Shown here one piece after another: positions 42,509 to 52,104 of a stretch of DNA of 64,000 nt. Below the pieces are notes generated by a model. The model worked only from the letters and a program-made list of their open reading frames with translations, was not told where the DNA came from and searched no databases. The translations under genes and the position numbers were made by a program. Source of the stretch: UBA12077 sp963665525 (GTDB lineage Bacteria > Bacteroidota > Bacteroidia > Bacteroidales > UBA12077). Positions within the stretch are counted from its first letter, which is position 1. Each line of letters starts with the position of its first letter. The stretch covers positions 4,464,001 to 4,528,000 of the forward strand of contig OY762280.1 of NCBI GenBank assembly GCA_963665525.1. Direction: 5' to 3'.

Positions 42509-44500
42509 TTAATTTTGTTCTATTGCTTTAGCCAATTGATCTGGAGAGATATTTCCAATTGCAGTTTTTTGCAATTCTCCCATGATCCAATGCTTAGCTA
42601 CATTACCATCTTTAGAGACTTTAATCTCTGAAAATTTTTGTTTTAAGAAAGGTATCTTCGATAAGATTTCTTCTTTAGGTACCTTTTTAAAGTTTATGCT
42701 AGTAAGAATAGAATCAAAATCCATTTTAGGGTGTTGATATACCACCGGAAGCATTTTTTTACTTAGTTGAATATCCAGCTTTTTATCAATTAAATATTTG
42801 AACAGAGCATAAATGATAGAATATTCAAATGTATCGGCAGAAGTATAATGACCTTCAACAAATTTTAAACGATGTCCAATAAATGTTCCAATAAATTTGG
42901 GCTCAATTTTTAGCTTATTTATAATTTTTTCGATTAATGGATATAAATTATTTCTGAAAATAAAAGTGTAAGTATCTTCAGGAATTCCCCATTTTTTAAG
43001 TTGATTATATCTTTCAATTACATCAGAAGGAAGATTTTCACTAAGTTTCTCGATGTAACTATTTTCTAAAGGAATTGGTGCAGAATCGGTGTCGGGATAC
43101 ATTCTGTCAGCACCAGGAAGCACTCTTTCAAAAATGGTTGTACCATCAGTAAATGATTTTCGTGTTTCCTGAGGAACGCCTTCGAAAGCCATTTGACAAC
43201 GTTCTTCAATAGTATCTAATGCTGTTGGAATATCTGCATCGGGAGCCCAGAAAATAATCTGTGCATCATTTTCACCAGCATTAAGAAGTTCTTTAATTTT
43301 AATAAAATTATCTTCAATTACTTTTGGTTCTAATTCTTCGGAGTGAACCATATTTGGTTTTTCTAAACAAGCTATAACTTTTAATCTGTCAATAATTTCA
43401 TCAGCGAATATTTTTCCCGGTTGAGTAAAATGAGATAAGATACCTTTGAAATTAGGAAGATTAACAGCAATGATTCTATATTTATCGATTAATCCATTTG
43501 TAATAGGTTCGTATTTTAAATCATAATCGCGATAATCTATTTCCTGATGTTGGATTTTCCAACTTTTTGGTTCGTTAACTCTTTCGTTTAGTTTGGTACG
43601 AATATTTAATAATGCCCACTGGCGAAATGCTTCGTTATGTGATAACTCAGGAATAAGTTTGTTATACGATACTCCTTTAATTTCAACACGTGTTCCTCCT
43701 TTACAACTCACATTAACATCTTCGCGTCCTGCTCCACTTCCTGTTCTTACTTTTCCAGTACTACGATTAAGAAAACGAATGTATTCAGCTGCTTCTTTTA
43801 ATTCATCGGGAGTAAACATTTCGGGATAAGTAACCGTTTCAATTAATGGCATACCTAGTCGGTCAGTCTTATATACTCTGGTATGTCGAATGTCTGAAAT
43901 CTCACGACACGAATCTTCTTCAATACTTAACTGAATTAATCTTACCTTTTTGTTTTTTAATGGAATTTCTCCTTCGACTCCAAGTATTGCTGTACGTTGA
44001 AATCCTGTTGGGATACTGCCATCTAAATACTGTTTTCGTGTAATATGAACTTCCCCAACAATATTTAATTTACAAAGTAGTGATATCTCCAAAGCGTACT
44101 CTAAAGCTTCCTTATCTATTTTAAACGGAGGAGTATCATCAATTTCGTAAGTGCAAGCTGTTTTATTATTTAGTCGATAAATAATTTCTTTTCGCGTTTT
44201 ATACTCCATTAATGCAGTTCCATCATACTCACCAAGCTCACTTAATGTTGGTCGCATATGTCGTATGACTTCTGCATCAAAATTATCATGACTATGAAAA
44301 ACTCCTGCAGGACAATGACAGAATAATTTTTCTTTGGTTTTTAATTGTTGATGAACTTCTAATCCTGACATAAATCCGATACGCTCATAATCTGCTTTTT
44401 TAGCTTGTTTTCTGGGAACGTATCCAATTTCTTGTCGTGTTTGTTCATAATTTTTTTGAGGGTCGAATTGGTTAGTTTCGGGAGATGTATCTTTTTTCAT
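42509..44500 (-). CDS. gatE: archaeal-type Glu-tRNA(Gln) amidotransferase, tRNA-binding/kinase subunit GatE
   Basis: GatE phosphorylates Glu on tRNA-Gln and amidates it with ammonia from GatD. The 663-residue protein is longer than GatB (about 480) because of an AspRS-like GAD insertion (about 365-460, LKVIACLEKPNMVHSEEL to TDGTTIFERVLPGADRMYPD), the diagnostic GatE feature. The N-terminal cradle has IGFMSGLEVHQQL (about 41-53), KLFCHCPAG with the Cys pair, TACTYEIDDTPPF, IQLSIEEDSCREI and DRLGMPLIETVTYPEM. The helical and YqeY-like tail ends MGELQKTAIGNISPDQLAKA. It heads the operon with gatD 51 bp downstream. GatB is excluded by the insertion and by the absence of gatA and gatC here. Confidence 0.95.
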   Translation of the reverse strand: MKKDTSPETNQFDPQKNYEQTRQEIGYVPRKQAKKADYERIGFMSGLEVHQQLKTKEKLFCHCPAGVFHSHDNFDAEVIRHMRPTLSELGEYDGTALMEYKTRKEIIYRLNNKTACTYEIDDTPPFKIDKEALEYALEISLLCKLNIVGEVHITRKQYLDGSIPTGFQRTAILGVEGEIPLKNKKVRLIQLSIEEDSCREISDIRHTRVYKTDRLGMPLIETVTYPEMFTPDELKEAAEYIRFLNRSTGKVRTGSGAGREDVNVSCKGGTRVEIKGVSYNKLIPELSHNEAFRQWALLNIRTKLNERVNEPKSWKIQHQEIDYRDYDLKYEPITNGLIDKYRIIAVNLPNFKGILSHFTQPGKIFADEIIDRLKVIACLEKPNMVHSEELEPKVIEDNFIKIKELLNAGENDAQIIFWAPDADIPTALDTIEERCQMAFEGVPQETRKSFTDGTTIFERVLPGADRMYPDTDSAPIPLENSYIEKLSENLPSDVIERYNQLKKWGIPEDTYTFIFRNNLYPLIEKIINKLKIEPKFIGTFIGHRLKFVEGHYTSADTFEYSIIYALFKYLIDKKLDIQLSKKMLPVVYQHPKMDFDSILTSINFKKVPKEEILSKIPFLKQKFSEIKVSKDGNVAKHWIMGELQKTAIGNISPDQLAKAIEQN

Positions 44501-44525
44501 AATAAGGTATAAATTTTTGAAAATT

Positions 44526-44546
44526 TAAGCAAATCATTTTTGCTTA
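44526..44546 (-). promoter_or_regulatory. 8-bp hairpin upstream of gatE
   Basis: TAAGCAAA and TTTGCTTA form a perfect dyad with a 5-base loop, 26-46 bases before the gatE ATG. No T-run follows on either strand, so an operator or leader stem is more likely than a terminator. Confidence 0.35.
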
Positions 44547-44643
44547 GAAAGACCGTTAAATTAGTAAAAAAAAAGTGAGATAAGAAATCTAAACTTTAAA
44601 CAGGTTATGAACAGATTTAGTTCACAATATAAATAGGAGAGAA

Positions 44644-45888
44644 CTAATTAAATCGAATAGTTTTTTCAGGGCTTAATCGAGAAATAATATAAGATGGAAC
44701 TATCAGCATAACTACAATAATTGCCAGAGTGCCCGAATTAAGTGCTACAACATGCCAAAGTTTTAAGTTAATTGGAACCGCATTTAAATAGTAAGTTTCA
44801 GGATCGAGTTTAAAAATTTGGAATTTAGATTGTAAAAAACAGATGCTTAATCCTATGATATTTCCCCAAAGTAGTCCTTTCGAAATTAAAAAGGATGATT
44901 GATATAAAAATATCTTTCTTATCGACCAGTTTTTGGTTCCTACTGCTTTTAAAATTCCTATCATATTGGTTCGTTCCAGGATAAGAATGAGTAAACCTGA
45001 AATCATGTTAATACCAGCAACAGAAACCATCAATATAAGAATGACCCATACATTCATATCAATTAAACCAAGCCAGTCAAACATTTGAGGGTATTTTTCT
45101 TTAATACTCTGAACTCTAAGCTTTGTTCCATCGGGATTAAAATGAAAACCTACAATATCGCGTACATCCCAGGTTAACTTGTCAATTTGTGAAAAATCAT
45201 CTAAAATAACTTCGTAACCACTAATTTGATTCGGTGTCCAGTTATTTAATTTCTGAATATGTTTAATATCAACTATTGCAAATTTTTCGTCAAATTCAGT
45301 AAGACTGGTTTGATAAATTCCAGAAATATTAAATGCTCTCATACGAGGTGGATCCTGAATAAAATATGCTGCGATTCTATCGCCAACTTTTAAGTTTAAT
45401 AGTTTTGCAATATGTTTGGAAATAATGATATTGTTTGATGTAACAGAGTCTATAACACGAAAAGATTCCCCATCTAATATGTTTTGATCAAAAAAAGACC
45501 AGTCAAAATCAGAGCTAACACCTTTTAAAACAACTCCTTGAATATCAGTTTTCGTTTTTATAATTCCGGCTTTAATACCAAACCCCTGAATCTGCTTAAT
45601 ACCTAATAAGTTGTTTATATCAGAAAAAAGATCAAGTTCCTTATTTATGGGTTCGGTTTCGAAAGAAATATTCGTATCGTAGTTTACAATTTGAATGTGC
45701 GAACCAAATCCTATAACCTTATTGCTAATTTCACCTTTGAAACCAGTTACTATGGCAACTGCTAAAATCATAACAGCTAGTCCTAAGCTAATTCCAATAG
45801 TGGCAATGGTAACAATAGGTTTTGATACACCTTTTTTTACTGTTTTATCAGTTAAAAGTCTTCGCGCTATGAATAATTCGGTATTCAA
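44644..45888 (-). CDS. LolC/LolE-type ABC permease
   Basis: A 414-residue inner-membrane permease of the lipoprotein-releasing (LolC/E) class. It has an N-terminal FIARRLLTDKTVKKGVSKPI, first helix VTIATIGISLGLAVMILAVA and the LolC-like FKGEISNKVIGFGSHIQI. A periplasmic MacB_PCD-like domain follows, then three C-terminal helices beginning LIDMNVWVILILMVSVAGIN. LILERTNMIGILKAVGTKN is the coupling signature facing the ATPase. It probably extracts outer-membrane lipoproteins with a LolD ATPase encoded elsewhere. Confidence 0.85.
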   Translation of the reverse strand: MNTELFIARRLLTDKTVKKGVSKPIVTIATIGISLGLAVMILAVAIVTGFKGEISNKVIGFGSHIQIVNYDTNISFETEPINKELDLFSDINNLLGIKQIQGFGIKAGIIKTKTDIQGVVLKGVSSDFDWSFFDQNILDGESFRVIDSVTSNNIIISKHIAKLLNLKVGDRIAAYFIQDPPRMRAFNISGIYQTSLTEFDEKFAIVDIKHIQKLNNWTPNQISGYEVILDDFSQIDKLTWDVRDIVGFHFNPDGTKLRVQSIKEKYPQMFDWLGLIDMNVWVILILMVSVAGINMISGLLILILERTNMIGILKAVGTKNWSIRKIFLYQSSFLISKGLLWGNIIGLSICFLQSKFQIFKLDPETYYLNAVPINLKLWHVVALNSGTLAIIVVMLIVPSYIISRLSPEKTIRFN

Positions 45889-46104
45889 GAGGTAGTTTTT
45901 ATGTTTTATTATTTGTAATTGCTTTTATTTTTAGGCACTTTTAACTTTAGATCACTATAAGTACTTTTTAATTCTCACAAATGTAGTAAAAATTAAACAC
46001 TGTAATGTTAGAAAAATTGCTTGCTTAATTGATTAATTATAAAAGAACTATTCTATGTTTGAAAAGAAAATTATTAATTTAGGCCTTTTAATAAGCTGAT
46101 TTTC

Positions 46105-47298
46105 ATGAAAGATATCAAATATTTATTCCTGCTAATAGCCATTTTATTTAATGCATGTGTAATTCAATCTGCAGAAAAAGAACTTGTTAGGATAGAAACA
46201 GGAGCTGAGCAAACCGAGGAATATATTCCACTGTTAAAAGAAAAGCGCGTTGCCATTGTTGCAAATCATACAACTAATATTAATGGATCACATTTAGTTG
46301 ATTCTTTATTAGATCGTGGGGTCTATATTAAAAAAATATTTAGTCCTGAGCATGGCTTTAGAGGTAATGCCGATGCTGGTGAACATGTTAAAAATTATAT
46401 GGATGAAAAAACAGGTTTACCTGTAATATCCTTGTATGGAAGCAGTAAAAAACCACATTTGGGAGATCTAAATGATATTGATATTGTTGTTTTTGATTTA
46501 CAAGATGTAGGAGTTCGCTTTTATACTTACATTTCAACCATGCATTATGTTATGGAAGCTTGCGCTGAACTTGGTATAGAAATGATGATCTTGGATCGAC
46601 CTAATCCCAATGGATATTATGTCGATGGCCCTGTTTTAGACACTGCATATAGCTCTTTTGTTGGTATGCATCCTGTGCCAATCGTACATGGAATGACTAT
46701 AGCCGAATATGCTCAAATGATTAACGGCGAAAAGTGGCTCAAAGATAAATTACAGTGCCAACTGAGTATTATAAAATGTAAAAACTATACACACGATTCA
46801 TTATATCAATTACCGGTGAATCCATCGCCGAACTTACAAAATATGCGATCAGTTTACTTATACCCTTCTCTTGGCTTTTTCGAAGGCACAAAACTAAGCG
46901 CTGGACGAGGAACAGAGTTTCCTTTCCAGGTATTTGGTGGACCAGATTTAAAGAATGTTGAATTTACATTTACACCTGTAAGAATTGAGGGAGCAAGTAA
47001 ATATCCAAAACACCGTGATACAAAATGCTATGGTGTCGATTTGCGTGATATGGATTTGAATGATGTGATTTCTAAAAAAGAGATACAGTTAGACTGGATT
47101 TTATTTGCATATCAAAATGTAGAAGCTCAAGATGATTTCTTTAATACTTTCTTTTATAATATTTCAGGAAGTAAGAATTTAAGACTTCAAATTGAACAGG
47201 GCAAAACAGAACAACAGATTCGGGAAAGCTGGCAAAGCGATTTGAGACAATTCAAGAAGATCAGAAGGAAGTATTTACTTTATAAGGATTTTGAATAA
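46105..47298 (+). CDS. exo-beta-N-acetylmuramidase NamZ-like lipoprotein (DUF1343)
   Basis: A 397-residue protein of the DUF1343 family, whose characterised members (NamZ) remove terminal MurNAc from peptidoglycan fragments. It has a signal with lipobox LFNAC, so is probably a lipoprotein. Family motifs run in order: RVAIVANHTTNING, KKIFSPEHGFRGNADAGEHV (about 78-97), PVISLYGSSKKP, DIVVFDLQDVGVRFYTYIST (about 131-150), LDRPNPNGYYVDGPVLD, LPVNPSPNLQNMRSVYLYPS and FFEGTKLSAGRGTEFPF. The length is normal for the family. Together with the nearby MltF-like enzyme it points to peptidoglycan turnover and recycling. Confidence 0.9.
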   Translation: MKDIKYLFLLIAILFNACVIQSAEKELVRIETGAEQTEEYIPLLKEKRVAIVANHTTNINGSHLVDSLLDRGVYIKKIFSPEHGFRGNADAGEHVKNYMDEKTGLPVISLYGSSKKPHLGDLNDIDIVVFDLQDVGVRFYTYISTMHYVMEACAELGIEMMILDRPNPNGYYVDGPVLDTAYSSFVGMHPVPIVHGMTIAEYAQMINGEKWLKDKLQCQLSIIKCKNYTHDSLYQLPVNPSPNLQNMRSVYLYPSLGFFEGTKLSAGRGTEFPFQVFGGPDLKNVEFTFTPVRIEGASKYPKHRDTKCYGVDLRDMDLNDVISKKEIQLDWILFAYQNVEAQDDFFNTFFYNISGSKNLRLQIEQGKTEQQIRESWQSDLRQFKKIRRKYLLYKDFE

Positions 47299-47345
47299 AA
47301 GTACAACACACATTCTTAAGTGTTGTAGTAGATAAAATCAAAATA

Positions 47346-47436
47346 TCTTAGTGAGACTTAGTGTGTTTTTTGTGTCTTAGTGGTAAAAAAGCTATTGCAC
47401 AAAGTAACTCAAAGAAGCCTTAGAGTAACACAAAGA
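47346..47436. repeat. intergenic repeat of the TTTGTGTCTTAGTG type, in inverted arrangement
   Basis: CTTAGTGAGACTTAGTG then TTTTTTGTGTCTTAGTGGT (47347-47384) repeats a short CTTAGTG theme. The right half (GCACAAAGTAACTCAAAG, then AACACAAAG) carries related words in the opposite orientation. No reading frame is present. The pattern resembles noncoding repeats scattered in many Bacteroidota genomes. Confidence 0.5.
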
Positions 47437-47454
47437 CAACCCATGCTAATAAAA

Positions 47455-47478
47455 AAGGCTCACAAGATAGTGAGCCTT
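47455..47478 (-). terminator. terminator of the aminotransferase gene
   Basis: AAGGCTCAC and GTGAGCCTT form a perfect 9-bp stem with a 6-base loop; on the minus strand the stem is followed by TTTTTT-rich sequence. It ends the aminotransferase transcript 21 bases after its stop codon. Confidence 0.8.
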
Positions 47479-47498
47479 CATATATAAAAAATATAATC

Positions 47499-48698
47499 TT
47501 AAATTGTTCTTCCAGGATAAACTTTCAGTGCTTGTTCTAAAGTTTCCATAGCACTTGCTAAATCTTCTTTCTTTAAAACATAAGCAATACGAACTTCGTT
47601 TTTACCTAAACCAGGAGTTGCATAAAATCCTGTAGCAGGAGCAACCATCACTGTTTGTTTGTTATATTCAAAGTCTTCTAATATCCACTGAGCAAATTTA
47701 TCAGCATCATCAATTGGTAGTTTAACTACAGTATAAAAAGCTCCTTTTGGTTTTGGACAATAAACACCTTCCATTTTGTTTAATGCTTCAACCATAAAGT
47801 TTCTTCTGTCGATATACTCGTTATATACTTCTTCAAAGTATTCATTAGGAGTATTTAAAGAAGCTTCGCTAGCCCATTGTCCGAATGATGGAGGACATAA
47901 ACGAGCTTGAGCAAATTTCATAGCTACATTAATTACATCTTTATTTTTAGTAATCATTGCTCCGATACGAACACCACACATGCTGTAACGCTTCGAAACA
48001 GAATCCATTAAAATTACATTTTGCTCAATGCCTTTTAAATTCATTGCAGAAAAATGCGTGTTTCCGTCATAACAGAATTCACGGTATACTTCATCCGAAT
48101 ATAAATACAAATCGTACTTTTCAATTAAAGTTTTAAGTTGTTGTAATTCTGCTTCAGAATATAAATATCCAGTTGGGTTGTTAGGATTACAGATTACAAT
48201 ACCCTTTGTTTTATCAGTAATTAATTTTTCAAATTCTTCAATTGCTGGTAAAGCAAAATCATTTTCAATAGACGAAGTAATAGGCTTAACCACTACCCCA
48301 GCAGATACTGCAAAACCATTGTAGTTTGCGTAGAAAGGTTCAGGAATAATTACTTCATCACCAGGATTTAATGTTGATAAGAAAGCAAAAGTGATCGCTT
48401 CTGACCCACCTGTTGTAATCAACATCTCAGTATGATCAATGTCAATACCAACACTCTGATAATATTTAGCCAAACCTTTTCTATATGATTCATTTCCTGC
48501 AGAGTGGCTGTATTCAATTACCTTCTCAGTAATATTTTTAACAGCATCTAAAGCAACTTCAGGAGTGCGAATATCTGGTTGTCCGATATTTAAGTGATAT
48601 ACCTTATGACCTTTTCTTTTTGCCTCTTCTGCATATGGTACCAATTTACGAATTGGTGATGCAGGCATCATCTGTCCTTTTTGTGAAATTTGTGGCAT
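47499..48698 (-). CDS. class I/II pyridoxal-phosphate aminotransferase (AspC-like)
   Basis: A 399-residue fold-type I aminotransferase. It has PASPIRKLVPYAEEAKRKGH at the N-terminus, LNIGQPDIRTP, GGSEAITFAFLSTLNPGDEV (about 94-113), VICNPNNPTGYLYSEAEL, LYSDEVYREFCY, the Schiff-base Lys in LMDSVSKRYSMCGVRIGAMI, and the substrate Arg in LGKNEVRIAYVL. These fit the aspartate/aromatic aminotransferase group of Bacteria; the exact amino-acid pair is not determinable here. It follows the DUF1573 gene by 24 bp and is probably cotranscribed. Confidence 0.9.
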   Translation of the reverse strand: MPQISQKGQMMPASPIRKLVPYAEEAKRKGHKVYHLNIGQPDIRTPEVALDAVKNITEKVIEYSHSAGNESYRKGLAKYYQSVGIDIDHTEMLITTGGSEAITFAFLSTLNPGDEVIIPEPFYANYNGFAVSAGVVVKPITSSIENDFALPAIEEFEKLITDKTKGIVICNPNNPTGYLYSEAELQQLKTLIEKYDLYLYSDEVYREFCYDGNTHFSAMNLKGIEQNVILMDSVSKRYSMCGVRIGAMITKNKDVINVAMKFAQARLCPPSFGQWASEASLNTPNEYFEEVYNEYIDRRNFMVEALNKMEGVYCPKPKGAFYTVVKLPIDDADKFAQWILEDFEYNKQTVMVAPATGFYATPGLGKNEVRIAYVLKKEDLASAMETLEQALKVYPGRTI

Positions 48699-48722
48699 GA
48701 TGTTTTTATTTAAATCTTGTTA

Positions 48723-49151
48723 TTAATTATTTTTTGTTGCGCTTGTTTCTGGTTTAGCAACGGTTCCTGTAATTTTTAAAGTAACAGGTGTTGTTTTTGC
48801 ATTTGAATAAACTCGTATTGATTTAGTAAACGAACCAATAATTTTAGTATTGTACTTCACAACGATGATTCCTTTTTTACCTTTTTTAATAGGTTCTTTA
48901 GGCCATGTTGGAGTGGTGCAACCACACGAAGCTTTTACATTCGTTAAAAGTAAAGGTTCTTTACCTGTATTTTTAAAAGTAAACTCACAAGTACCATCAC
49001 CTTGGTAATTAATAGTTCCAAAATCGTGAGTTGTTTTCTCAAAATAAATTTCAGGAATATCCTTAGAATCCTGTAATGTGTTAATTTCTTCTTGAGCAAA
49101 TGTTGTTAATGTTACAATGCTAAGTAAAAGACTTATAAGTACTTGTTTCAT
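48723..49151 (-). CDS. DUF1573 domain secreted protein
   Basis: A 142-residue secreted protein with signal peptide (VLISLLLSIVTLTTFAQ). The mature region is a single immunoglobulin-like DUF1573 domain: EKTTHDFGTINYQGDGTCEF, FKNTGKEPLLLTNVKASCGC, TPTWPKEPIKKGKKGIIVV and KSIRVYSNAKTTPVTLKITG. The SCGCT motif with two Cys is the family hallmark. Function is not established; such proteins are abundant in Bacteroidota envelopes. It has its own -7 element (TACCTTTG at 49183-49176). Confidence 0.9.
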   Translation of the reverse strand: MKQVLISLLLSIVTLTTFAQEEINTLQDSKDIPEIYFEKTTHDFGTINYQGDGTCEFTFKNTGKEPLLLTNVKASCGCTTPTWPKEPIKKGKKGIIVVKYNTKIIGSFTKSIRVYSNAKTTPVTLKITGTVAKPETSATKNN

Positions 49152-49175
49152 GATGATAATTTTTATTTACCTGTA

Positions 49176-49183
49176 CAAAGGTA
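49176..49183 (-). promoter_or_regulatory. -7 element of the DUF1573 gene
   Basis: TACCTTTG on the minus strand matches TAnnTTTG exactly, 25 bases before the ATG; the -33 region is AT-rich without a clear TTTG. Confidence 0.5.
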
Positions 49184-49336
49184 GTTTTTATTGGCAAATT
49201 TAAATATGTTATTAAATATTTATCATAATTGGTTGGTGTTTATATCATTTTACAAAAAGATTTTGCGAATAAATTTATATTTTTACAAACTTTTGGAAAT
49301 TAAATTGAGGTAGAATAATTAGAAATATTTAGAGAA

Positions 49337-51955
49337 ATGGATATTCCTGCAAAATACGATCCGTCTTTAACCGAAGATAAGTGGTACAAGTACTGGATGG
49401 ATAATAACTTTTTTCACTCTGAACCGGATGATCGCGAACCATATACTGTGGTAATTCCCCCGCCAAATGTTACAGGGGTTTTGCATATGGGACATATGCT
49501 TAATAATACTATACAAGATATATTAGTTCGTCGTGCTCGTATGCAAGGTAAAAATACTTGTTGGGTTCCTGGTACAGATCATGCTTCAATAGCAACTGAA
49601 GCAAAAGTAGTAGCTAAACTTAAAGACGAAGGTATTGATAAAAATACCTTAACTCGCGAAGAGTTTCTAGAGCATGCTTGGGAGTGGAAAGAAAAGCACG
49701 GAGGAATAATCCTTGAACAATTAAAAAAATTAGGAGCTTCTTGCGATTGGGAACGCACAAAGTTTACCATGGACGAGGATATGTCGGAAAGTGTAATTAA
49801 AGTTTTTGTTGATTTATATAACAAAGGATTAATTTACCGTGGCGTTCGAATGGTTAACTGGGATCCACAGGCAAAAACTGCTGTTTCCGACGAGGAAGTA
49901 AATTATAAAGAAGTTCAGTCGAAGTTATATTATGTAAGGTATCAGGTTGAAGGCGAAGAAGCATTTGTAACTATTGCAACAACTCGTCCAGAAACTATTT
50001 TAGGAGATACTGCTGTTTGTGTTCATCCTGAAGATGAGCGTTTCAAACATTTACATGGTAAGAAAGTTATCGTACCTCTTGTTGAAAGATCAGTTCCTAT
50101 TATTTTGGATGAATATGTTGATCGTGAATTTGGTACCGGAGCATTAAAGATTACACCTGCTCATGATATTAATGACTACGAAATTGGGGATAAACATAAT
50201 CTTGAGTCTATCGATATTTTTAACGATGATGGAACCATGAACGAGAGTGCTCAGCTTTATGTTGGCAAGGATCGTTTTGAAGTTCGTAAACTAATTGTTA
50301 AAGATTTAGAGGAAGCAAGTCATATTGTTAAAATTGAGGATTACGTAAATAAAGTTGGTTACTCTGAAAGAACCGATGCAGTTATTGAACCAAAATTATC
50401 GATGCAATGGTTCTGTAAAATGGAAGATCTAGCAAAACCTGCATTAGAAAATGTAATGAACGATAATGTTCAGTTTCATCCTCAAAAATTTAAGAATACT
50501 TACAAACACTGGATGGAAAATGTGAAAGACTGGTGTGTGTCACGTCAATTATGGTGGGGACATCGTATCCCGGCTTACTATTTACCAGAAGGTGGTTATG
50601 TGGTAGCAAAAACAGCAGAAGAAGCTGTTGAAATAGCAAAAGAAAAATCAGGAAATCAGAATTTAACAATCAATGATTTAAAACAAGACGAAGATGTTTT
50701 AGATACTTGGTTCTCGTCTTGGTTATGGCCAATTTCTGTTTTCGATGGAATCAATAATCCAGATAATAAAGATTACAATTATTATTATCCAACAAATGAT
50801 CTAGTAACAGCACCTGAGATTTTATTTTTCTGGGTAGCACGTATGATCATGGCAGGATATGAATATAAAGGAGAAAAACCATTTAAAAATGTTTACCTAA
50901 CAGGTATTGTTCGCGACCAGCAACGTCGTAAAATGTCAAAATCTTTAGGTAATTCACCTGATCCTATTGAGTTAATGAAGAAATACGGAGCTGATGGTGT
51001 TCGTGTTGGAATGTTATTATGTTCTCCTGCAGGAGGTGATTTATTGTTCGACGAAGGATTGACAGAGCAGGGAAGAAATTTTGGAAATAAAATCTGGAAT
51101 GCATTCCGTTTGGTTAATAGCTGGGAGGTAGATGAATCTATTGAGCAACCAGAATCATCTGCTAAAACAATTGAATGGTTCAAGCATCGCTTAAACAGTG
51201 AGATTGAAAATATCCATGATCTTTATGAAAAGTTCAGACTTTCTGATGCTTTAATGGCAGTTTATAAATTTTTCTGGGATGAATTTTCATCTTGGTATTT
51301 AGAATTAGTAAAACCTGCTTATCAGAAGCCAATAGATAAAAAGACTTATGATCAGACTTTAGCGTTTTTTGATGTCATGGTTAAACTTCTTCATCCTTTT
51401 ATGCCATTCTTAACAGAAGAAATTTGGCAGTTGATAGAAGAAAGAAAAGATGGCGAAAGCTTAATGAATGAAAAGATGCCGGAAGCAGAACCATACAATG
51501 AGGAAATTATTGAAGCTTTTGAACGAGTAAAAGAGATCATTTCTGGAGTAAGAAATATTCGTAATGAAAATAATATAGCTCAAAAAGAATCTTTATCATT
51601 ATTAGTAAAAGGAACCTACGATCAAGAATATAATTCGTGTGTTGTTAAAATGGCCAACCTTACATCTGTTGATAACACAGAAACAAAAATTAATGGTGCT
51701 GTAACTTTTATGGTTAAGTCAGCTGAATTTTATATTGAACTTGGTGATTTAGTAGATGTTGAAGAAGAATTGAAGAAGCTTAACGAAGAGTTAGAGTATA
51801 ATAAGGGTTTCTTAAACTCTGTGATGAAAAAGCTAAGCAATGAAAAGTTTGTTAATGGAGCACCGGAAAAAGTTGTAAATATTGAAAAACAAAAGAAAGC
51901 TGATGCAGAAGCTAAAATTAAAGTTTTAGAGGAAAGAATTGCAAGTTTACAATAA
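49337..51955 (+). CDS. valS: valyl-tRNA synthetase
   Basis: Charges tRNA-Val. The 872-residue class I enzyme opens DIPAKYDPSLTEDKWYKYWM and has the HIGH motif in PPPNVTGVLHMGHMLNN (about 36-52), the CP1 editing domain with TTRPETILGDTAVCVHPED (about 218-236), WWGHRIPAYY, KMSKS in RRKMSKSLGN (about 533-542), an anticodon-binding helical domain and the ValRS-specific C-terminal coiled coil (about 810-872, EEELKKLNEELEYNKGFLNS). This arm separates it from IleRS and LeuRS. A weak stem-loop at 52015-52074 with a long loop may terminate it. Confidence 0.97.
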   Translation: MDIPAKYDPSLTEDKWYKYWMDNNFFHSEPDDREPYTVVIPPPNVTGVLHMGHMLNNTIQDILVRRARMQGKNTCWVPGTDHASIATEAKVVAKLKDEGIDKNTLTREEFLEHAWEWKEKHGGIILEQLKKLGASCDWERTKFTMDEDMSESVIKVFVDLYNKGLIYRGVRMVNWDPQAKTAVSDEEVNYKEVQSKLYYVRYQVEGEEAFVTIATTRPETILGDTAVCVHPEDERFKHLHGKKVIVPLVERSVPIILDEYVDREFGTGALKITPAHDINDYEIGDKHNLESIDIFNDDGTMNESAQLYVGKDRFEVRKLIVKDLEEASHIVKIEDYVNKVGYSERTDAVIEPKLSMQWFCKMEDLAKPALENVMNDNVQFHPQKFKNTYKHWMENVKDWCVSRQLWWGHRIPAYYLPEGGYVVAKTAEEAVEIAKEKSGNQNLTINDLKQDEDVLDTWFSSWLWPISVFDGINNPDNKDYNYYYPTNDLVTAPEILFFWVARMIMAGYEYKGEKPFKNVYLTGIVRDQQRRKMSKSLGNSPDPIELMKKYGADGVRVGMLLCSPAGGDLLFDEGLTEQGRNFGNKIWNAFRLVNSWEVDESIEQPESSAKTIEWFKHRLNSEIENIHDLYEKFRLSDALMAVYKFFWDEFSSWYLELVKPAYQKPIDKKTYDQTLAFFDVMVKLLHPFMPFLTEEIWQLIEERKDGESLMNEKMPEAEPYNEEIIEAFERVKEIISGVRNIRNENNIAQKESLSLLVKGTYDQEYNSCVVKMANLTSVDNTETKINGAVTFMVKSAEFYIELGDLVDVEEELKKLNEELEYNKGFLNSVMKKLSNEKFVNGAPEKVVNIEKQKKADAEAKIKVLEERIASLQ

Positions 51956-52104
51956 TCTCTTATTTGAATACTGATAATCAGTATGTAAAAAGATTTGTAT
52001 TTTATAACATAATTAAAAAGGATTACAAGCTATTGATATTTAAAGTTTTCTCATTAGTTTAGTAGTCCTTTTTTATTTAGAAACTCAATATAAAATATAC
52101 ACAC

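Noticed and set aside
52015..52074. A valS terminator
   Set aside because: The stem of about 11 bp has a 35-base loop, so it is too weak to list as a feature, although a T-run follows.
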